NCBI GenBank assembly: GCA_025354885.1
Contig: JANXLY010000358.1
Span: forward strand, 1 to 38,330
Source: Acidobacteriota bacterium
GTDB lineage: Bacteria > Acidobacteriota > Terriglobia > Bryobacterales > Bryobacteraceae
Direction of reading: 5' to 3'
Length of the DNA: 38,330 nt
The notes under the pieces: model-generated
Told to the model about the DNA's origin: nothing
What the model saw: the letters and a program-made list of their open reading frames with translations, nothing else
The model's database searches: none
Program-made: the position numbers and the translations under genes
Part shown: in pieces, positions 7,890-17,532 of the stretch
Position numbering within the stretch: the stretch's first letter is position 1
How the letters are laid out: every line of letters begins with the position of its first letter

Positions 7890-9141
7890 GGGCAGCGCAC
7901 TCTCGATCAAGTTGCTCACGGAAATCAGGGTGGGCGATCGAGATCAATTGTTGCGCGCGCTGGCGCAGGTTCTTGCCGTGCAGATTGACGGCTCCGTATT
8001 CGGTGACCACCCAGTGAATATCCCCTCGTGAGGTGACCACACCTGCGCCTGGCTTCAACCGGTTTACGATGCGGGAAACATTTCCGCCCTTCGCTGTGGA
8101 AGGGAGGCAGATGAAGGGCATTCCGCCTTCGCTACGCGCAGCACCGCGAATAAAGTCCACCTGGCCACCAATCCCCGAGAACGGAAGTTCACCAATAGAG
8201 TCGGCGCACACCTGGCCAGTCAGATCAATTTCAATGGCCGCATTGATTGCGCAGACCTTGGGGTTTTTGGCGATCTGGAATGGATCGTTCGTATAGCGGG
8301 TCTGACGAAATTCAAAGATGGGGTTGTCATCAATGTAGTCGAGCAGCTTGCGCGAGCCGAGCACAAAGCCGGCAACCACCTTATTCAGATTGATCTTCTT
8401 TCGACTATTGTCGATGACGCCACTCTCGAGAAGGGGAATGATTCCGTCGGAGAACATCTCGCTATGGACGCCGAGATGTTTGTGGTTGGTGAGCAATTCA
8501 AGGAGTGCATCCGGAATTGCGCCAATGCCCATCTGCATCGTTGCACCATCAGGGATGAGCGCTGCTACATGCCTTGCAATCGCGCGGTGCTCCTCAGTCG
8601 CTTCGCGGGGCTCAAGCTCGGCGAGGGGAAAATCTCCTTCGACGAGAACATCGATCTCTTTCACGTGCAGGAAGGTGTCGCCATGAGTTCGGGGCATTTG
8701 CGGATTTGTGATCGCGATCACATGCCGTGCCATCTTCGCCGCAGTGAGAGAAGCATCGATGCTGGGGCCGAGACTGACGAAGCCATTGCGGTCAGGAGGC
8801 GTGCATTGCATCAAAGCAACATCAATCGGCAAACTTCCATCCAGAAAAAGCCCTTCAATTTCGCTCAGGAAGATTGGGATGTAATCGGCCCGATTCACCT
8901 GAACCGCTTTGCGAACATTGGCGCCGATGAAGAGTGCGTTGTGCCTGAAGCTCTTGCCGAATTGGGGCTCTACATATCTGGCACTGCCCATCATTGCCAT
9001 GTGGATTACTTCCACATTGCTCAGTTCAGCGGCACGGTCCGTCATCGCCTCTAGCAGAGGCTCTGGCTCAGCACAACCCTGATGGACAAAAACACGCTGA
9101 TTCGACTGGATTACAGATACGGCTTCCGCAGCAGACAACAT
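7876..9141 (-). CDS. Acetyl-CoA hydrolase/transferase family protein (4-hydroxybutyrate CoA-transferase-like)
   Basis: Protein of 421 aa from the ATG at 9141, which follows a GGAG. The frame is open upstream, but the extra 67 codons would invade the preceding gene and look unlike the family. Family signs are HQGCAEPEPLLEAM near the N-terminus, MQMGIGAIPDALLELL in the middle, the catalytic glutamate in HSEMFSDG, and the CoA-site loop SGIGGQVDFIRGAARSEGG. Such enzymes move CoA between acetyl-CoA and a carboxylate such as acetate, succinate or 4-hydroxybutyrate; the substrate is not determined. The start lies 26 bases after the mutarotase-like gene stop, so the two may share a transcript. Confidence 0.85.
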   Translation of the reverse strand: MLSAAEAVSVIQSNQRVFVHQGCAEPEPLLEAMTDRAAELSNVEVIHMAMMGSARYVEPQFGKSFRHNALFIGANVRKAVQVNRADYIPIFLSEIEGLFLDGSLPIDVALMQCTPPDRNGFVSLGPSIDASLTAAKMARHVIAITNPQMPRTHGDTFLHVKEIDVLVEGDFPLAELEPREATEEHRAIARHVAALIPDGATMQMGIGAIPDALLELLTNHKHLGVHSEMFSDGIIPLLESGVIDNSRKKINLNKVVAGFVLGSRKLLDYIDDNPIFEFRQTRYTNDPFQIAKNPKVCAINAAIEIDLTGQVCADSIGELPFSGIGGQVDFIRGAARSEGGMPFICLPSTAKGGNVSRIVNRLKPGAGVVTSRGDIHWVVTEYGAVNLHGKNLRQRAQQLISIAHPDFREQLDRECAALRLT

Positions 9142-9167
9142 CACTCCAGTATCGGATGAAATGGAGC

Positions 9168-10085
9168 CTATGCCGTTGCTGAAAGCGTCATAGCGTAAGA
9201 GATTTTTCGTTTGCTCTTTGCTGGCAGCCACACCGCAGTCGGCGCTGCCCAAAGCAAGCCTCGGGTGGCGCGGCGGAATCGGTATTCCGGAAAGGGGCTT
9301 GCGCCGAATTCGATGCCCCAGGTAATCGTGTTGCCGTTCCAAGGCGGAAAGGTGCGATCACAATTTTCTTCCCAGATGCCAAGCCAAGGGAAGTCCTGTA
9401 AGTTCCATGCATAGGAAATTGCCAGCTTGAGCCGGGGATTCGTGATTTTTACTTCGCCTTTTTCTAGAAGATGAGCATGGTAGTCTGCGCTCTTCATTGA
9501 TGAAGGATAGGTGCGATCGCGCCATTCAAATTCACCTTCATTCAATTTTGCACTTCGCATGATGGGGGCTTCGAGCTTTGTAACTCCCCTCTCGACAAAG
9601 GGCGGCCCCAGTGTGACATGCTCCTGCCAGGCGATGTGACGATCAAAGGGCAGGAGGTTCTCTACTTCTTCCGTGAAGTGAATCCTGTTACTGTCCAGTT
9701 CCATCTTGCGCTGCACGTTCAATTGAGAGAGCGGCAGGTGCGCCTTGAGATTTTCATCATAAGGAACGATTGAAGCCTCGCCGTGCACTGTGTAGCCAGC
9801 AGAGGCTTCCTCTTCCGAAGGTGGGCCGAAGAAATCGACGCACAGGTTGTGTCCCATGATCCCTGCAAGTAGTTTTGCCTCTGGGCCAGTGCCGTATTCA
9901 GGATTCTTGGCAGCTGAATATTTGGAAGGATCGATGGAGGGCCAGGGAGGAGTCCAGAGCGGATTGATGCCTTTGGCTTTGTGGAAAATTTCAGCTATAT
10001 GTCCACCTTCCACCATTACGGTCACACGGAGGGCTTCATTCTCCCATTGATAGGCGCGGCGGCCTCGATAAGAAACAAGTCTCAT
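9168..10085 (-). CDS. Galactose mutarotase-like fold protein
   Basis: Protein of about 305 aa with a beta-rich sequence resembling aldose 1-epimerase-like proteins: YQWENEALRVTVMVEGGHIAEIFHK at the N-terminus, WQEHVTLGPPFV in the middle, and a C-terminal WGIEFGASPFPEYRFRR. No signal peptide is seen. A catalytic role as an aldose 1-epimerase cannot be confirmed, because the usual histidine and glutamate pair was not identified with certainty. The frame stays open far upstream, but ATG at 10085 is preferred: it lies 18 bases from the divergent start at 10104 and has TATGCT seven bases upstream. An ATG at 10097 is the alternative. Confidence 0.65.
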   Translation of the reverse strand: MRLVSYRGRRAYQWENEALRVTVMVEGGHIAEIFHKAKGINPLWTPPWPSIDPSKYSAAKNPEYGTGPEAKLLAGIMGHNLCVDFFGPPSEEEASAGYTVHGEASIVPYDENLKAHLPLSQLNVQRKMELDSNRIHFTEEVENLLPFDRHIAWQEHVTLGPPFVERGVTKLEAPIMRSAKLNEGEFEWRDRTYPSSMKSADYHAHLLEKGEVKITNPRLKLAISYAWNLQDFPWLGIWEENCDRTFPPWNGNTITWGIEFGASPFPEYRFRRATRGLLWAAPTAVWLPAKSKRKISYAMTLSATA

Positions 10086-10103
10086 TGTGGATAGCATATC
10101 GAT
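10086..10103. promoter_or_regulatory. Overlapping back-to-back -10 elements in an 18-base divergent gap
   Basis: On the plus strand TAGCAT (10092-10097) ends six bases before ATG 10104. On the minus strand TATGCT (10098-10093) ends seven bases before ATG 10085. The two hexamers overlap, and neither gene has a recognisable ribosome-binding sequence. A perfect 12-base palindrome, CATATCGATATG (10095-10106), covers the plus start codon. Confidence 0.45.
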
Positions 10104-10706
10104 ATGGCGAAGTGGATTGTGATGATGACGCTTTTGACGGCGACGCCCTTTTGGGAAACAACCGATGTGAAGCAATGGAGTGAAGAGCAGTTGATCGATT
10201 TTTTTGGGAACTCTCCTTGGTCCCAACCGGCCGAAGGAGTGACGGGCCGAGCGGGAAATGATGGCGTCCTCACGTTTCTCGCGACAGCCAAACCCATACA
10301 GCTTGCTGAACTGGAGCAGCGACGGCGACGCATCAAAAAGATTGCGGGCGTGGATGCAGTGCAAGATCCATCCTGGGAGGAATTTCAGGAATTTCTAGAA
10401 CGCGATGCATCGAAGTATATTGTGCTCGCTGTTGCAATCCCGACCGAAGCGACAAGAGATGCACCGGAGATGGCGCTCATGGAAAATCAGAGCGTCCTCA
10501 AAATTGGCAAACAAAAGATCAAGATGAGCGGCTATTTTCCGCCTTCGCCGACCGACCCCTATACGCGACTGATTTTCCCTAGATCAGGAGCAGATTCCAC
10601 AAAAGAACTGATCTTCGAATTATTTCTGCCTGGAACTGGAGCGCCTTACCGGCAAGTCTTCTACCAAAGGAAGATGATGACCTACCGCGGTCGGCTGGAG
10701 ATGTAG
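10104..10706 (+). CDS. Hypothetical, probably secreted protein
   Basis: Protein of 200 aa with a short hydrophobic N-terminus (MAKWIVMMTLLTATPF) that may be a signal peptide. It is followed by KQWSEEQLIDFFGNSPWSQPA, a pattern seen in uncharacterised acidobacterial secreted proteins. The middle is charged, and the C-terminus ends in a strand-rich PYRQVFYQRKMMTYRGRLEM. No catalytic motif was recognised. ATGs at 10122 and 10125 are alternative starts. The 3' end overlaps the convergent aminotransferase gene by 25 bases. Confidence 0.6.
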   Translation: MAKWIVMMTLLTATPFWETTDVKQWSEEQLIDFFGNSPWSQPAEGVTGRAGNDGVLTFLATAKPIQLAELEQRRRRIKKIAGVDAVQDPSWEEFQEFLERDASKYIVLAVAIPTEATRDAPEMALMENQSVLKIGKQKIKMSGYFPPSPTDPYTRLIFPRSGADSTKELIFELFLPGTGAPYRQVFYQRKMMTYRGRLEM

Positions 10707-11854
10707 GCGCAGAGCTTCTCCATCGCCGGTTCGAGAATTGACTTTTCTGCGGCGTAACATATCCGGATTGAGCCTTCTCCACCGGGCCCAAAAGCAACAC
10801 CCGGAGCAATGCCCACATGAGTTTCAAGCAAACACTGTTTGGCGAACTCGAAAGAATCGGTCAAGCCTTCGATGCCTGGGAATAAGTAAAATGCGCCTTC
10901 CGGCGCTGGAATGCTGACGCCTGCGACCTGGCTGAGCATGCCAACACAGTAATCCCGATTGGCCTGCAACTGTGCCCGAAGTTGTGCCACAAACTCTTCG
11001 CCGCCACTGAGCGCCGTTTCGGCCGCTCGTTGGGTGAAACTTGCGGGACAGGAGACTAAGAACTCATTGAGTTCCGTAGCCCGCTTGATCAGATCGCGAC
11101 GTCCTGCAACCCAGCCAAGACGCCATCCCGTCATGCAGTAGGCCTTTGAAAAACTCTGCACTGCAAACACCGCGTCTTCGCGAGTTGCGAGCTTGAGGAT
11201 GCTGGGTGCATGAGGCACTCCGTAAGTGAGCCGTTCATAAACTTCGTCGGCGAGTAACCAGAGATTGTGTTTGCGGGAAAAATCGAGAAGCTGCTGTTGT
11301 TCTTCTACCGTCGCAACCCAACCGAGTGGATTGGAGGGCGAAGTGTAAAGGAGCATCTTCGTGCGCGGCGTGAGTGCGGCCTCCATCGCCTTGAAATCGA
11401 TCGTAAACCGGTTACCCTGGAGCGGTTGTGCGATCTGAACGGGCTTGGCACCGATCAACGCCGTCATTGAGGCCCCGTTCGGCCAGGCGGGCGTAAGGAT
11501 GATCGCCTCATCACCTGGATCGAGCACGCAGCGGATTGTGACATTCAGAGCCTGCACTCCAGATGCCGTGACAAGAACTTCAGTCGCCGGATCGAGTGCG
11601 ACCTCATGCTTGTCGGCGTAGTATCCGGCGATTGTTTCCCGCAGGCTCAACAGGCCAGCGTTCGAGGTGTAGTAGGTGAATCCGTCGCGCACGGCTTTGT
11701 CCAGGGCGGACTTGATGAAGTCGGGAGTCGGGAGATTCGACTCTCCGAAATAGAGCGGATAAACGTTTTCCATCCGCATTGCGATTTCTGCAATGGCCCG
11801 TACACGAGAGTACGGAACTGACTCCGCGATGGGTGCGATTCTTGGGATGGACAT
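10682..11854 (-). CDS. PLP-dependent class I/II aminotransferase
   Basis: Fold-type I aminotransferase, 390 aa from ATG 11854. The PLP lysine is in SFSKAYCMTGWRLGW, the aspartate that binds the pyridine nitrogen is in LLADEVYERL, the asparagine in TSPSNPLGW, and a substrate-carboxylate arginine is in IRICYA near the C-terminus. It would exchange amino groups between an amino acid and a 2-keto acid; aspartate, alanine or aromatic preference cannot be told. An upstream in-frame start at 11905 is less likely, because TAAACT lies seven bases before the 11854 ATG and the extension is atypical. It is convergent with the secreted hypothetical. Confidence 0.85.
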   Translation of the reverse strand: MSIPRIAPIAESVPYSRVRAIAEIAMRMENVYPLYFGESNLPTPDFIKSALDKAVRDGFTYYTSNAGLLSLRETIAGYYADKHEVALDPATEVLVTASGVQALNVTIRCVLDPGDEAIILTPAWPNGASMTALIGAKPVQIAQPLQGNRFTIDFKAMEAALTPRTKMLLYTSPSNPLGWVATVEEQQQLLDFSRKHNLWLLADEVYERLTYGVPHAPSILKLATREDAVFAVQSFSKAYCMTGWRLGWVAGRRDLIKRATELNEFLVSCPASFTQRAAETALSGGEEFVAQLRAQLQANRDYCVGMLSQVAGVSIPAPEGAFYLFPGIEGLTDSFEFAKQCLLETHVGIAPGVAFGPGGEGSIRICYAAEKSILEPAMEKLCAYISSRPR

Positions 11855-11861
11855 AAGTTCT

Positions 11862-11867
11862 AGTTTA
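11862..11867 (-). promoter_or_regulatory. Possible -10 of a leaderless transcript for the aminotransferase
   Basis: The minus strand reads TAAACT followed by seven bases and then the ATG at 11854. There is no purine-rich ribosome-binding sequence in the spacer that would suit a leadered transcript. Confidence 0.35.
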
Positions 11868-11940
11868 GGTTGCTTCAGCTGCATTTTCCTGATCGAAATC
11901 AGCATTACTACGCGCTTGTCGTGCAGAACAGGACAGTTTC

Positions 11941-12876
11941 ATGATTACGAAGGTGTTCTGGATCATCGCCACTTTAGAATTCTTGGTTTTTTCAGTCATG
12001 ATCTTTATGGTTTTTTCGAACCGTTGGCGGAGTGGCCCGGAGGGTCCGGTCGGCGGTTTCCTCTTGTTGATACCCCCGATTGCAATGTTGATCATGGCGG
12101 GTTTCGTCTTCTTCTCAAAGACGGAGGCAGCAGCCCAGTCCTGTGTCATTTTGCTGTCGCTGCAGCTTGTTCCGATCATCGTCGGGCCAATCTATTCAAA
12201 GATCCAGGAGTTCATCGCAAGTAAGAAGATCGCAGGCGACGATTCATTTCGCGGTGCTCAGCGTGCCCTCGCCCATGCAATCCTTGCAGGCGACCTGGTT
12301 CAAGTCCAAGAAAAACTCCTCTTGGCCGGCGACCTAAACAAACGGTACGGCGATGGAGAGACAGTTCTGCGATTTGCCGTTATGAATGTCGGGAGCGGGA
12401 GCACGATCGAGATCGTCAAAGCAATGCTCGACGCGGGCGCGAATCCAAACCTGAGCGCCGCATCAAACAGCTGGCCGCTTGAGATGGCAATCTATTCAGG
12501 ACCCGCACTTGTTGAGATTCTGCTGAAAGCCGGAGCCGACCCAAATTTGCTGGATACGGCCGAACGCCCGCTTTGGTGGAACTCGCTGCAACACAAAGAA
12601 GACGGGGACTTGCCGCTTCTGCGTCTGTTTCTGGATCACGGAGCAGACTTAGGGAAACGACACAGCGAAAGTGGTCCTGTTGGTTGGGCTGCCCATTCCA
12701 AGAATTGGCCTGCGGTCTGGCTTCTGATGCAAAGAGGCGCCGAATGGAAAAACGAGTCTCAGTTCGGAGTCTCGTTACAGTACATGGTGGATCAGGAACT
12801 GGAGTCGATCAAGGGATACAAACGTGAGATTCCTGCGGAGATGCGGCTCATCGTGGAAAAACTGAAAGGTGGTTAG
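11941..12876 (+). CDS. Membrane-anchored ankyrin-repeat protein
   Basis: Protein of 311 aa with three hydrophobic segments in the first 90 residues (about 5-24, 37-58 and 67-86), then about four ankyrin-type repeats between 105 and 275. Repeat signatures include IEIVKAMLDAGANPNLSAAS, LVEILLKAGADPNLLDTAE and LLRLFLDHGADL. Ankyrin repeats bind other proteins, so this may be a cytoplasm-facing docking protein; no partner is evident. An AGGA lies seven bases before the ATG. The stop codon interlocks with the stop of purF (TTAG, 4-base convergent overlap). Confidence 0.75.
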   Translation: MITKVFWIIATLEFLVFSVMIFMVFSNRWRSGPEGPVGGFLLLIPPIAMLIMAGFVFFSKTEAAAQSCVILLSLQLVPIIVGPIYSKIQEFIASKKIAGDDSFRGAQRALAHAILAGDLVQVQEKLLLAGDLNKRYGDGETVLRFAVMNVGSGSTIEIVKAMLDAGANPNLSAASNSWPLEMAIYSGPALVEILLKAGADPNLLDTAERPLWWNSLQHKEDGDLPLLRLFLDHGADLGKRHSESGPVGWAAHSKNWPAVWLLMQRGAEWKNESQFGVSLQYMVDQELESIKGYKREIPAEMRLIVEKLKGG

Positions 12877-14285
12877 CAGCGGCTCTTGCTGTTTAACAAC
12901 TCATCGATGTTGATGAGATGAGTTGGATAATTGCCCGTGTAGCAGGCGTAGCAATACTCTTGCTTGTCATCTTCGACCGCCTCACTCAAGGCTGATAGTG
13001 GGAGATAAGCAATGGAATCCGCTTCAGTAAAGCGACGGATGCCTTCCATGGTATTGTTTGCGGCAATCAACTCGCCCTTGGTCGGTGTGTCCACGCCATA
13101 GAAGCACGGTGAAATCGTTGGTGGGCAGGAGATGCGCAAATGCACTTCTTTCGCTCCTGCGCTTCGCACCATGCGTACGATCTTTCGCGAAGTGGTTCCG
13201 CGAACCAGCGAGTCATCCACAAGTACCACGCGCTGGCCTTCGAGCAAGTGCCGAACCGGGTTCAGCTTGAGCCGAACACCAAAGTCGCGGATCGTCTGCG
13301 AAGGTTCGATAAAAGTGCGTCCCACGTAGTGGTTGCGAATCAAAGCTTGACTGTAGGGTATTCCGGATTCGGCTGAGAAGCCAAGTGCGGCCGAGACGCC
13401 AGAGTCTGGTACGGGAACAATAATGTCTGCATCGGCGGGGCAGTGCTGAGCCAGCAATCGTCCCATTCGCTCGCGTGACTTAGCGATCGATTTGCCGAAA
13501 ACAAGCGAGTCAGGGCGCGCAAAGTAAACGTGCTCAAACACACAGTGGGCCTTGTCTGCAACGGGGGCATAACGTTCCCGCGTCAGGCCTTCTGGCCCGA
13601 CAATGACCATTTCACCGGGCTCAACATCGGAAATGTACACCGCATTGATCAAGTCGAAAGCGCAGGTCTCACTGGCAAAAACATAAGCAATTCGTCCGCC
13701 GCTCAATTCGAGCTGGCCGAGAGCAAGAGGGCGAAAGCCATGCGGATCGCGAGCTACGATCAGACGGTTCTCGGCGAGAAATACAAGCGAGAATGCCCCC
13801 TCCAGTTGCAGCAGCGCATCGCGCAACGCACCAGCCATCGTCTTCTCGCGGGAGCGGGCCACCAGATGCAAAATTACTTCGGTGTCGCTGGTCGCCTGAA
13901 AGATCGAACCGTCCTGTTCGAGCTCATTGCGCAGGTTGATTGCGTTCGTAATATTTCCGTTGTGGGCTACCGCGATTGGACCCTTGTTACAGCGCACCGA
14001 AAACGGTTGGGCGTTGAGCACCACGGTATCTCCGGAAGTGGAGTAGCGTGTGTGTCCAATGGCGGCGTCGCCTTTCAGTTCTTCAAGCACACGGTTGGTA
14101 AAAATGTCTGCCACATGCCCCATCGACTTGTGGCAGATAATCGCGTCGTCATGGAGTGAGGCAATGCCCGCGCTCTCTTGACCTCGATGCTGCAAAGCAT
14201 GTAGCCCCAGATTGGCCACCTTGGCAGCTTCCGGATGTCCGAAAATCGCGAAAACACCGCACTCGTCATGGAACTTGTCAAACAT
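12873..14285 (-). CDS. purF: Amidophosphoribosyltransferase PurF
   Basis: First enzyme of de novo purine synthesis, 470 aa: PRPP plus glutamine gives 5-phosphoribosylamine. The N-terminal glutamine amidotransferase (Ntn-type) would use Cys9 of the precursor ([13 protein letters not shown]), so an eight-residue propeptide must be removed. The PRPP-binding motif [16 protein letters not shown] is near residue 350. Cysteines in the positions used for a 4Fe-4S cluster in the Bacillus-type enzyme are visible ([27 protein letters not shown]). It is the last gene of purQ-purL-purF and overlaps purL by 8 bases. Confidence 0.95.
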   Translation of the reverse strand: MFDKFHDECGVFAIFGHPEAAKVANLGLHALQHRGQESAGIASLHDDAIICHKSMGHVADIFTNRVLEELKGDAAIGHTRYSTSGDTVVLNAQPFSVRCNKGPIAVAHNGNITNAINLRNELEQDGSIFQATSDTEVILHLVARSREKTMAGALRDALLQLEGAFSLVFLAENRLIVARDPHGFRPLALGQLELSGGRIAYVFASETCAFDLINAVYISDVEPGEMVIVGPEGLTRERYAPVADKAHCVFEHVYFARPDSLVFGKSIAKSRERMGRLLAQHCPADADIIVPVPDSGVSAALGFSAESGIPYSQALIRNHYVGRTFIEPSQTIRDFGVRLKLNPVRHLLEGQRVVLVDDSLVRGTTSRKIVRMVRSAGAKEVHLRISCPPTISPCFYGVDTPTKGELIAANNTMEGIRRFTEADSIAYLPLSALSEAVEDDKQEYCYACYTGNYPTHLINIDELLNSKSRC

Positions 14286-16500
14286 GCAACGAATCCTCCA
14301 GAGCCCGATCCCACGTCTGATACAGCTTATCGACAGTCACATCAATCACTGCAACATCATTGATTGTGATTTTCAGATTGCCCGGTACTGTCTTGCCTAG
14401 AATGAGCGCAGGAATGTTGTGGCGCTCGGCAACGGCAAATACCTCTTCCAGTTTGGATGTTGCAACCATTATGCGCGATGCACCCTCATGAAAGAGCACA
14501 AATTCCGTGCGCAGATCCGAGCGCAATTCCACTTCAGCACCGACACCGGCGAAAGTACCTTCTGCCATTGCAACGCCTAATCCACCATCGCCCAGATCGT
14601 GAGCTGCTTCGGCCAGATTGGCGCGTACAATTTCACGGATCGCATTGTGCACTCGCTTCTCAAATTCCATGTCGAGTTTTGGCGGCAGCCCCCAAAGAGA
14701 CTGCAACACCTGCTTGGCGTATTGCGTGCCACCAAAGTGCGTGAGATCAGTATCTCCCAAGCCACCGAGCAAAACCAGATCAAGACCAGCCCGGGGAAAG
14801 GCTGACGGGATCGGAGCAACAGTCGGCAACAAACCAACAATGCCAACCACAGGCGTCGGGAAAATCGATTCCCCCAGCGTCTCGTTGTAGAGGCTGACAT
14901 TGCCACCAGTGATCGGAGTTTCAAAGAAGGAACATGCTTCAGCGAGACCTTCAATGCCTTCCACCAGCTGCGCCATAATTTCTGGACGCTCGGGATTTCC
15001 GAAGTTCAGATTATTGGTTGCTGAAACTGGCACAGCGCCTACGGTTGAAAGATTTCGGCAGCACTCGGCCACAATCAGCTTGGCGCCTTCACGCGGATCG
15101 AGGAAGCAATAGCGACCGTTGCCGTCGAGTGACATTGCGATCGAGGTACCCGTCTCCTTGATACGAATGATCGCCGCATCCCCGCCAGGACCCGCCAGCG
15201 TATTCGTACGCACCATGTAGTCGTACTGCTCCCAAATCCATTTCTTCGAGCAGAGGTCGTTGCTTGCCAGCATCTTCAACAAATCATCTTGCGCGCTGGC
15301 ACTCTTGAATTCCGGCCCGTCGAGCGGAACATTGCGGAATGGCTTGGTGTACGGTCGATGATAGAGAGGCGCTTCATCGGCAAGGTCGCGATTCTTGATT
15401 TCAGCAACCACTTCGCCGTGATTCCTGACGCGGAGCATTCCGTCATCGGTCACAGTTCCAATTACGGCACTCTCGAGTCCCCATTTGTTGAAGACATCGA
15501 AGATCTCCTGTTCCCTGCCCTTTTCTGCTACCAGGAGCATGCGCTCCTGAGATTCAGAAAGCATGATCTCGTAAGGAGTCATTCCGGTTTCGCGTTGCGG
15601 CACATGCTTCAGGTCGAAGTCGATACCGGTGCCTGCTCGCGAACCCATCTCGCTTGTCGAGCAGGTCAGTCCGGCTGCGCCCATATCCTGAATCCCCACC
15701 ACTGCACCCGTGTTCATGGCTTCAATACAGGCTTCCAGTAGAAGTTTCTCCATGAATGGATCGCCCACCTGCACGGTTGGTCGCTGTTGCTTCGAGGCTT
15801 CGGTAAATACGTCGGATGCCATCGATGCACCGTGAATGCCATCGCGGCCCGTTCTTGCGCCGACATAAATTACCGGGTTGCCAACGCCTGTCGCGCGACC
15901 GTAAAAAATTTCGTCATGACGGAATACACCGAGTGCGAATACATTTACCAGTGGGTTGCCGTCGTAGCAACTCTCAAACGCTGTCTCGCCGCCAATGGTC
16001 GGCACACCGAAGCAGTTACCGTAATGTGAAATCCCCTGCACGACACCATCGAGAATTCTGCGGTTACGAGCACCATTGGCCGCACTGTCGAGCGGACCAA
16101 AACGAATCGCATCCATCACAGCAATCGGTCTGGCACCCATCGTGAAAATGTCACGCAGAATTCCGCCAACACCGGTAGCCGCCCCCTGGAAAGGCTCAAT
16201 GAAACTGGGGTGATTGTGCGACTCGATCTTAAAGGCGATCGCGTAGTTATCGCCAATGTCGATGATGCCCGCATTCTCGCCAGGCCCCTGCAATACGAGT
16301 GGGCTCTCGGTTGGCAATTTCTTCAAATGAACTTTGGAACTCTTGTAAGAGCAATGCTCGCTCCACATCACAGAAAAGATGCCAAGTTCAGTCAGGTTAG
16401 GCTCGCGGCCCAGCAACTGGATGATCTTCTCGTACTCACCCTTCGTCAATTTATGTTTCTTCAGCAGTGCATCGAGTTGGTTCGTGTTGTTATCGCTCAT
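14278..16500 (-). CDS. purL: Phosphoribosylformylglycinamidine synthase subunit PurL
   Basis: Large catalytic subunit (740 aa) of FGAM synthase, which converts FGAR, ATP and ammonia from PurQ to FGAM. The small-type length means it needs separate PurQ and PurS. The catalytic histidine segment [12 protein letters not shown], the glycine-rich [13 protein letters not shown], and the repeated AIRS-type ATP-binding halves ([11 protein letters not shown], then [13 protein letters not shown] and [13 protein letters not shown]) are clear. It begins within the purQ stop region (4-base overlap) and overlaps purF. Confidence 0.96.
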   Translation of the reverse strand: MSDNNTNQLDALLKKHKLTKGEYEKIIQLLGREPNLTELGIFSVMWSEHCSYKSSKVHLKKLPTESPLVLQGPGENAGIIDIGDNYAIAFKIESHNHPSFIEPFQGAATGVGGILRDIFTMGARPIAVMDAIRFGPLDSAANGARNRRILDGVVQGISHYGNCFGVPTIGGETAFESCYDGNPLVNVFALGVFRHDEIFYGRATGVGNPVIYVGARTGRDGIHGASMASDVFTEASKQQRPTVQVGDPFMEKLLLEACIEAMNTGAVVGIQDMGAAGLTCSTSEMGSRAGTGIDFDLKHVPQRETGMTPYEIMLSESQERMLLVAEKGREQEIFDVFNKWGLESAVIGTVTDDGMLRVRNHGEVVAEIKNRDLADEAPLYHRPYTKPFRNVPLDGPEFKSASAQDDLLKMLASNDLCSKKWIWEQYDYMVRTNTLAGPGGDAAIIRIKETGTSIAMSLDGNGRYCFLDPREGAKLIVAECCRNLSTVGAVPVSATNNLNFGNPERPEIMAQLVEGIEGLAEACSFFETPITGGNVSLYNETLGESIFPTPVVGIVGLLPTVAPIPSAFPRAGLDLVLLGGLGDTDLTHFGGTQYAKQVLQSLWGLPPKLDMEFEKRVHNAIREIVRANLAEAAHDLGDGGLGVAMAEGTFAGVGAEVELRSDLRTEFVLFHEGASRIMVATSKLEEVFAVAERHNIPALILGKTVPGNLKITINDVAVIDVTVDKLYQTWDRALEDSLHV

Positions 16501-17171
16501 CGGGAATTTTGCGCCAGGGCTGTCAAAATGGATTCGAATATGCCGAGGCCATCCGTGCCAGGCATGAGGGGATCAGAAACGCGCTCTGGATGAGGCATCA
16601 TACCCATCACATTGCGGCCCGCGTTCAGGATGCCTGCAATGTCCCGCATGGATCCATTGGGGTTGTCCTGGTAGCGGAAAACAATGCGGTCTTCGGTCTC
16701 CAGTTGATCGAGTGTTGCCGGATCAGCGGTGTAGCACCCCTCGCCGTGTGCGATCGGCACTTGCAAAATCTGCCCCTTGCTCAAGGCGTTGGTAAAGGGA
16801 GAATCCGTCGTAGCCGTAACAAGGGAAATGGTCTTGCAGATGTAGCGAAGACCTTGGTTGCGGATGAGTGCGCCGGGGAGAATGTGTGCTTCGGTAAGGA
16901 TCTGAAAGCCGTTGCAAAAACCGGCAACCAGTCCTCCCGAATCGGCGAACTTCTTAACCGCCCTCATTACTGGTGAAAATCTCGCGATGGCACCACAACG
17001 TAAGTGGTCTCCGTAGGAGAACCCACCGGGGAGAATGACAGCGTCGAGGCCGTTCAGGTTCTCGCTGTCATGCCATATAAAATCTGCTTGTTGCCCGAGA
17101 TTGCGAGTGACGGCATAATACGCGTCGTGGTCGCAATTCGAACCTGGAAACACTACGACTCCGAACTTCAT
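16497..17171 (-). CDS. purQ: Phosphoribosylformylglycinamidine synthase glutaminase subunit PurQ
   Basis: Class I glutamine amidotransferase (224 aa) that supplies ammonia to PurL. The nucleophile cysteine is in [16 protein letters not shown] near residue 87, and the catalytic histidine and glutamate are in [12 protein letters not shown] near the C-terminus. The N-terminus is [15 protein letters not shown], as usual for PurQ. It is the first gene of the purine operon. No purS is found upstream in this window, although the enzyme complex requires it. Confidence 0.95.
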   Translation of the reverse strand: MKFGVVVFPGSNCDHDAYYAVTRNLGQQADFIWHDSENLNGLDAVILPGGFSYGDHLRCGAIARFSPVMRAVKKFADSGGLVAGFCNGFQILTEAHILPGALIRNQGLRYICKTISLVTATTDSPFTNALSKGQILQVPIAHGEGCYTADPATLDQLETEDRIVFRYQDNPNGSMRDIAGILNAGRNVMGMMPHPERVSDPLMPGTDGLGIFESILTALAQNSR

Positions 17172-17183
17172 TGGGGAGCCTTG

Positions 17184-17189
17184 AGTGTA
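17184..17189 (-). promoter_or_regulatory. Possible -10 element for the purQLF operon
   Basis: The minus strand reads TACACT between the terminator-like hairpin and purQ, 12 bases before the ATG at 17171. The very short space means a -35 would lie in the hairpin, so support is weak. Confidence 0.25.
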
Positions 17190-17193
17190 GCAG

Positions 17194-17220
17194 AAAGGGC
17201 CGCTTTTTGAGCGGCCCTTT
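17194..17220 (-). terminator. Terminator-like hairpin between the Tudor-like gene and purQ
   Basis: A perfect 10-base-pair stem (AAAGGGCCGC with GCGGCCCTTT) closes a 7-base loop. It lies 33 bases after the stop of the minus-strand gene at 17253 and 22 bases before purQ. The stem ends in TTT but lacks a longer T run, so efficiency is uncertain, and it could also act as an attenuator in front of purQ. Confidence 0.6.
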
Positions 17221-17252
17221 CGGATTCAAACTTTGGATTGGAGAGATATTCT

Positions 17253-17477
17253 CTACGCGGTAGCGGCCTTCTTGCGAGCGGCGCGTTTTTTCTCGGCTGG
17301 GGGTTGACGGTCAGACTTTTTCAGGTTCGGCTGAACGATGGAAAGTACGAACTTCTTTTCACCATGTTCGTCGAACTTGATGCGTACAGAATCTTCGGTA
17401 CATTCCAGCACCGACCCAAGTCCAAACTTGGGGTGCTCCACCTGGGCACTGGTGGCGAAAGCGGGTTTTGCGGCCAT
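17253..17477 (-). CDS. Small Tudor/SH3-like protein with a basic tail
   Basis: Protein of 74 aa from ATG 17477, preceded by AGGAG about 11 bases upstream. The core VEHPKFGLGSVLECTEDS followed by VRIKFDEHGEKKFVL resembles the C-terminal Tudor-like fold of UvrD/PcrA helicases, here as a stand-alone domain. The lysine- and arginine-rich tail (KKRAARKKA) suggests nucleic-acid binding. Function is unknown. A hairpin terminator follows the stop. Confidence 0.7.
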   Translation of the reverse strand: MAAKPAFATSAQVEHPKFGLGSVLECTEDSVRIKFDEHGEKKFVLSIVQPNLKKSDRQPPAEKKRAARKKAATA

Positions 17478-17504
17478 TTCAAGGAGCTCCTCTAAGGAAT
17501 AAAC

Positions 17505-17517
17505 TATTCTTATTCTA
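17505..17517. promoter_or_regulatory. Overlapping -10-like hexamers between the Tudor-like gene and mmcQ
   Basis: Plus-strand TATTCT at 17511-17516 overlaps minus-strand TAGAAT at 17517-17512, and a second TATTCT lies at 17505-17510. Transcripts would start near 17523 (plus, short leader) and near 17505 (minus, leader of about 28 bases with a good ribosome-binding sequence). Confidence 0.4.
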
Positions 17518-17532
17518 GCAAATAGAAGGACT

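Noticed and set aside
9142-9342. N-terminal extension of the CoA-transferase-like gene
   Set aside because: It overlaps the upstream gene end and lacks similarity to the family; the ATG at 9141 with GGAG fits better.
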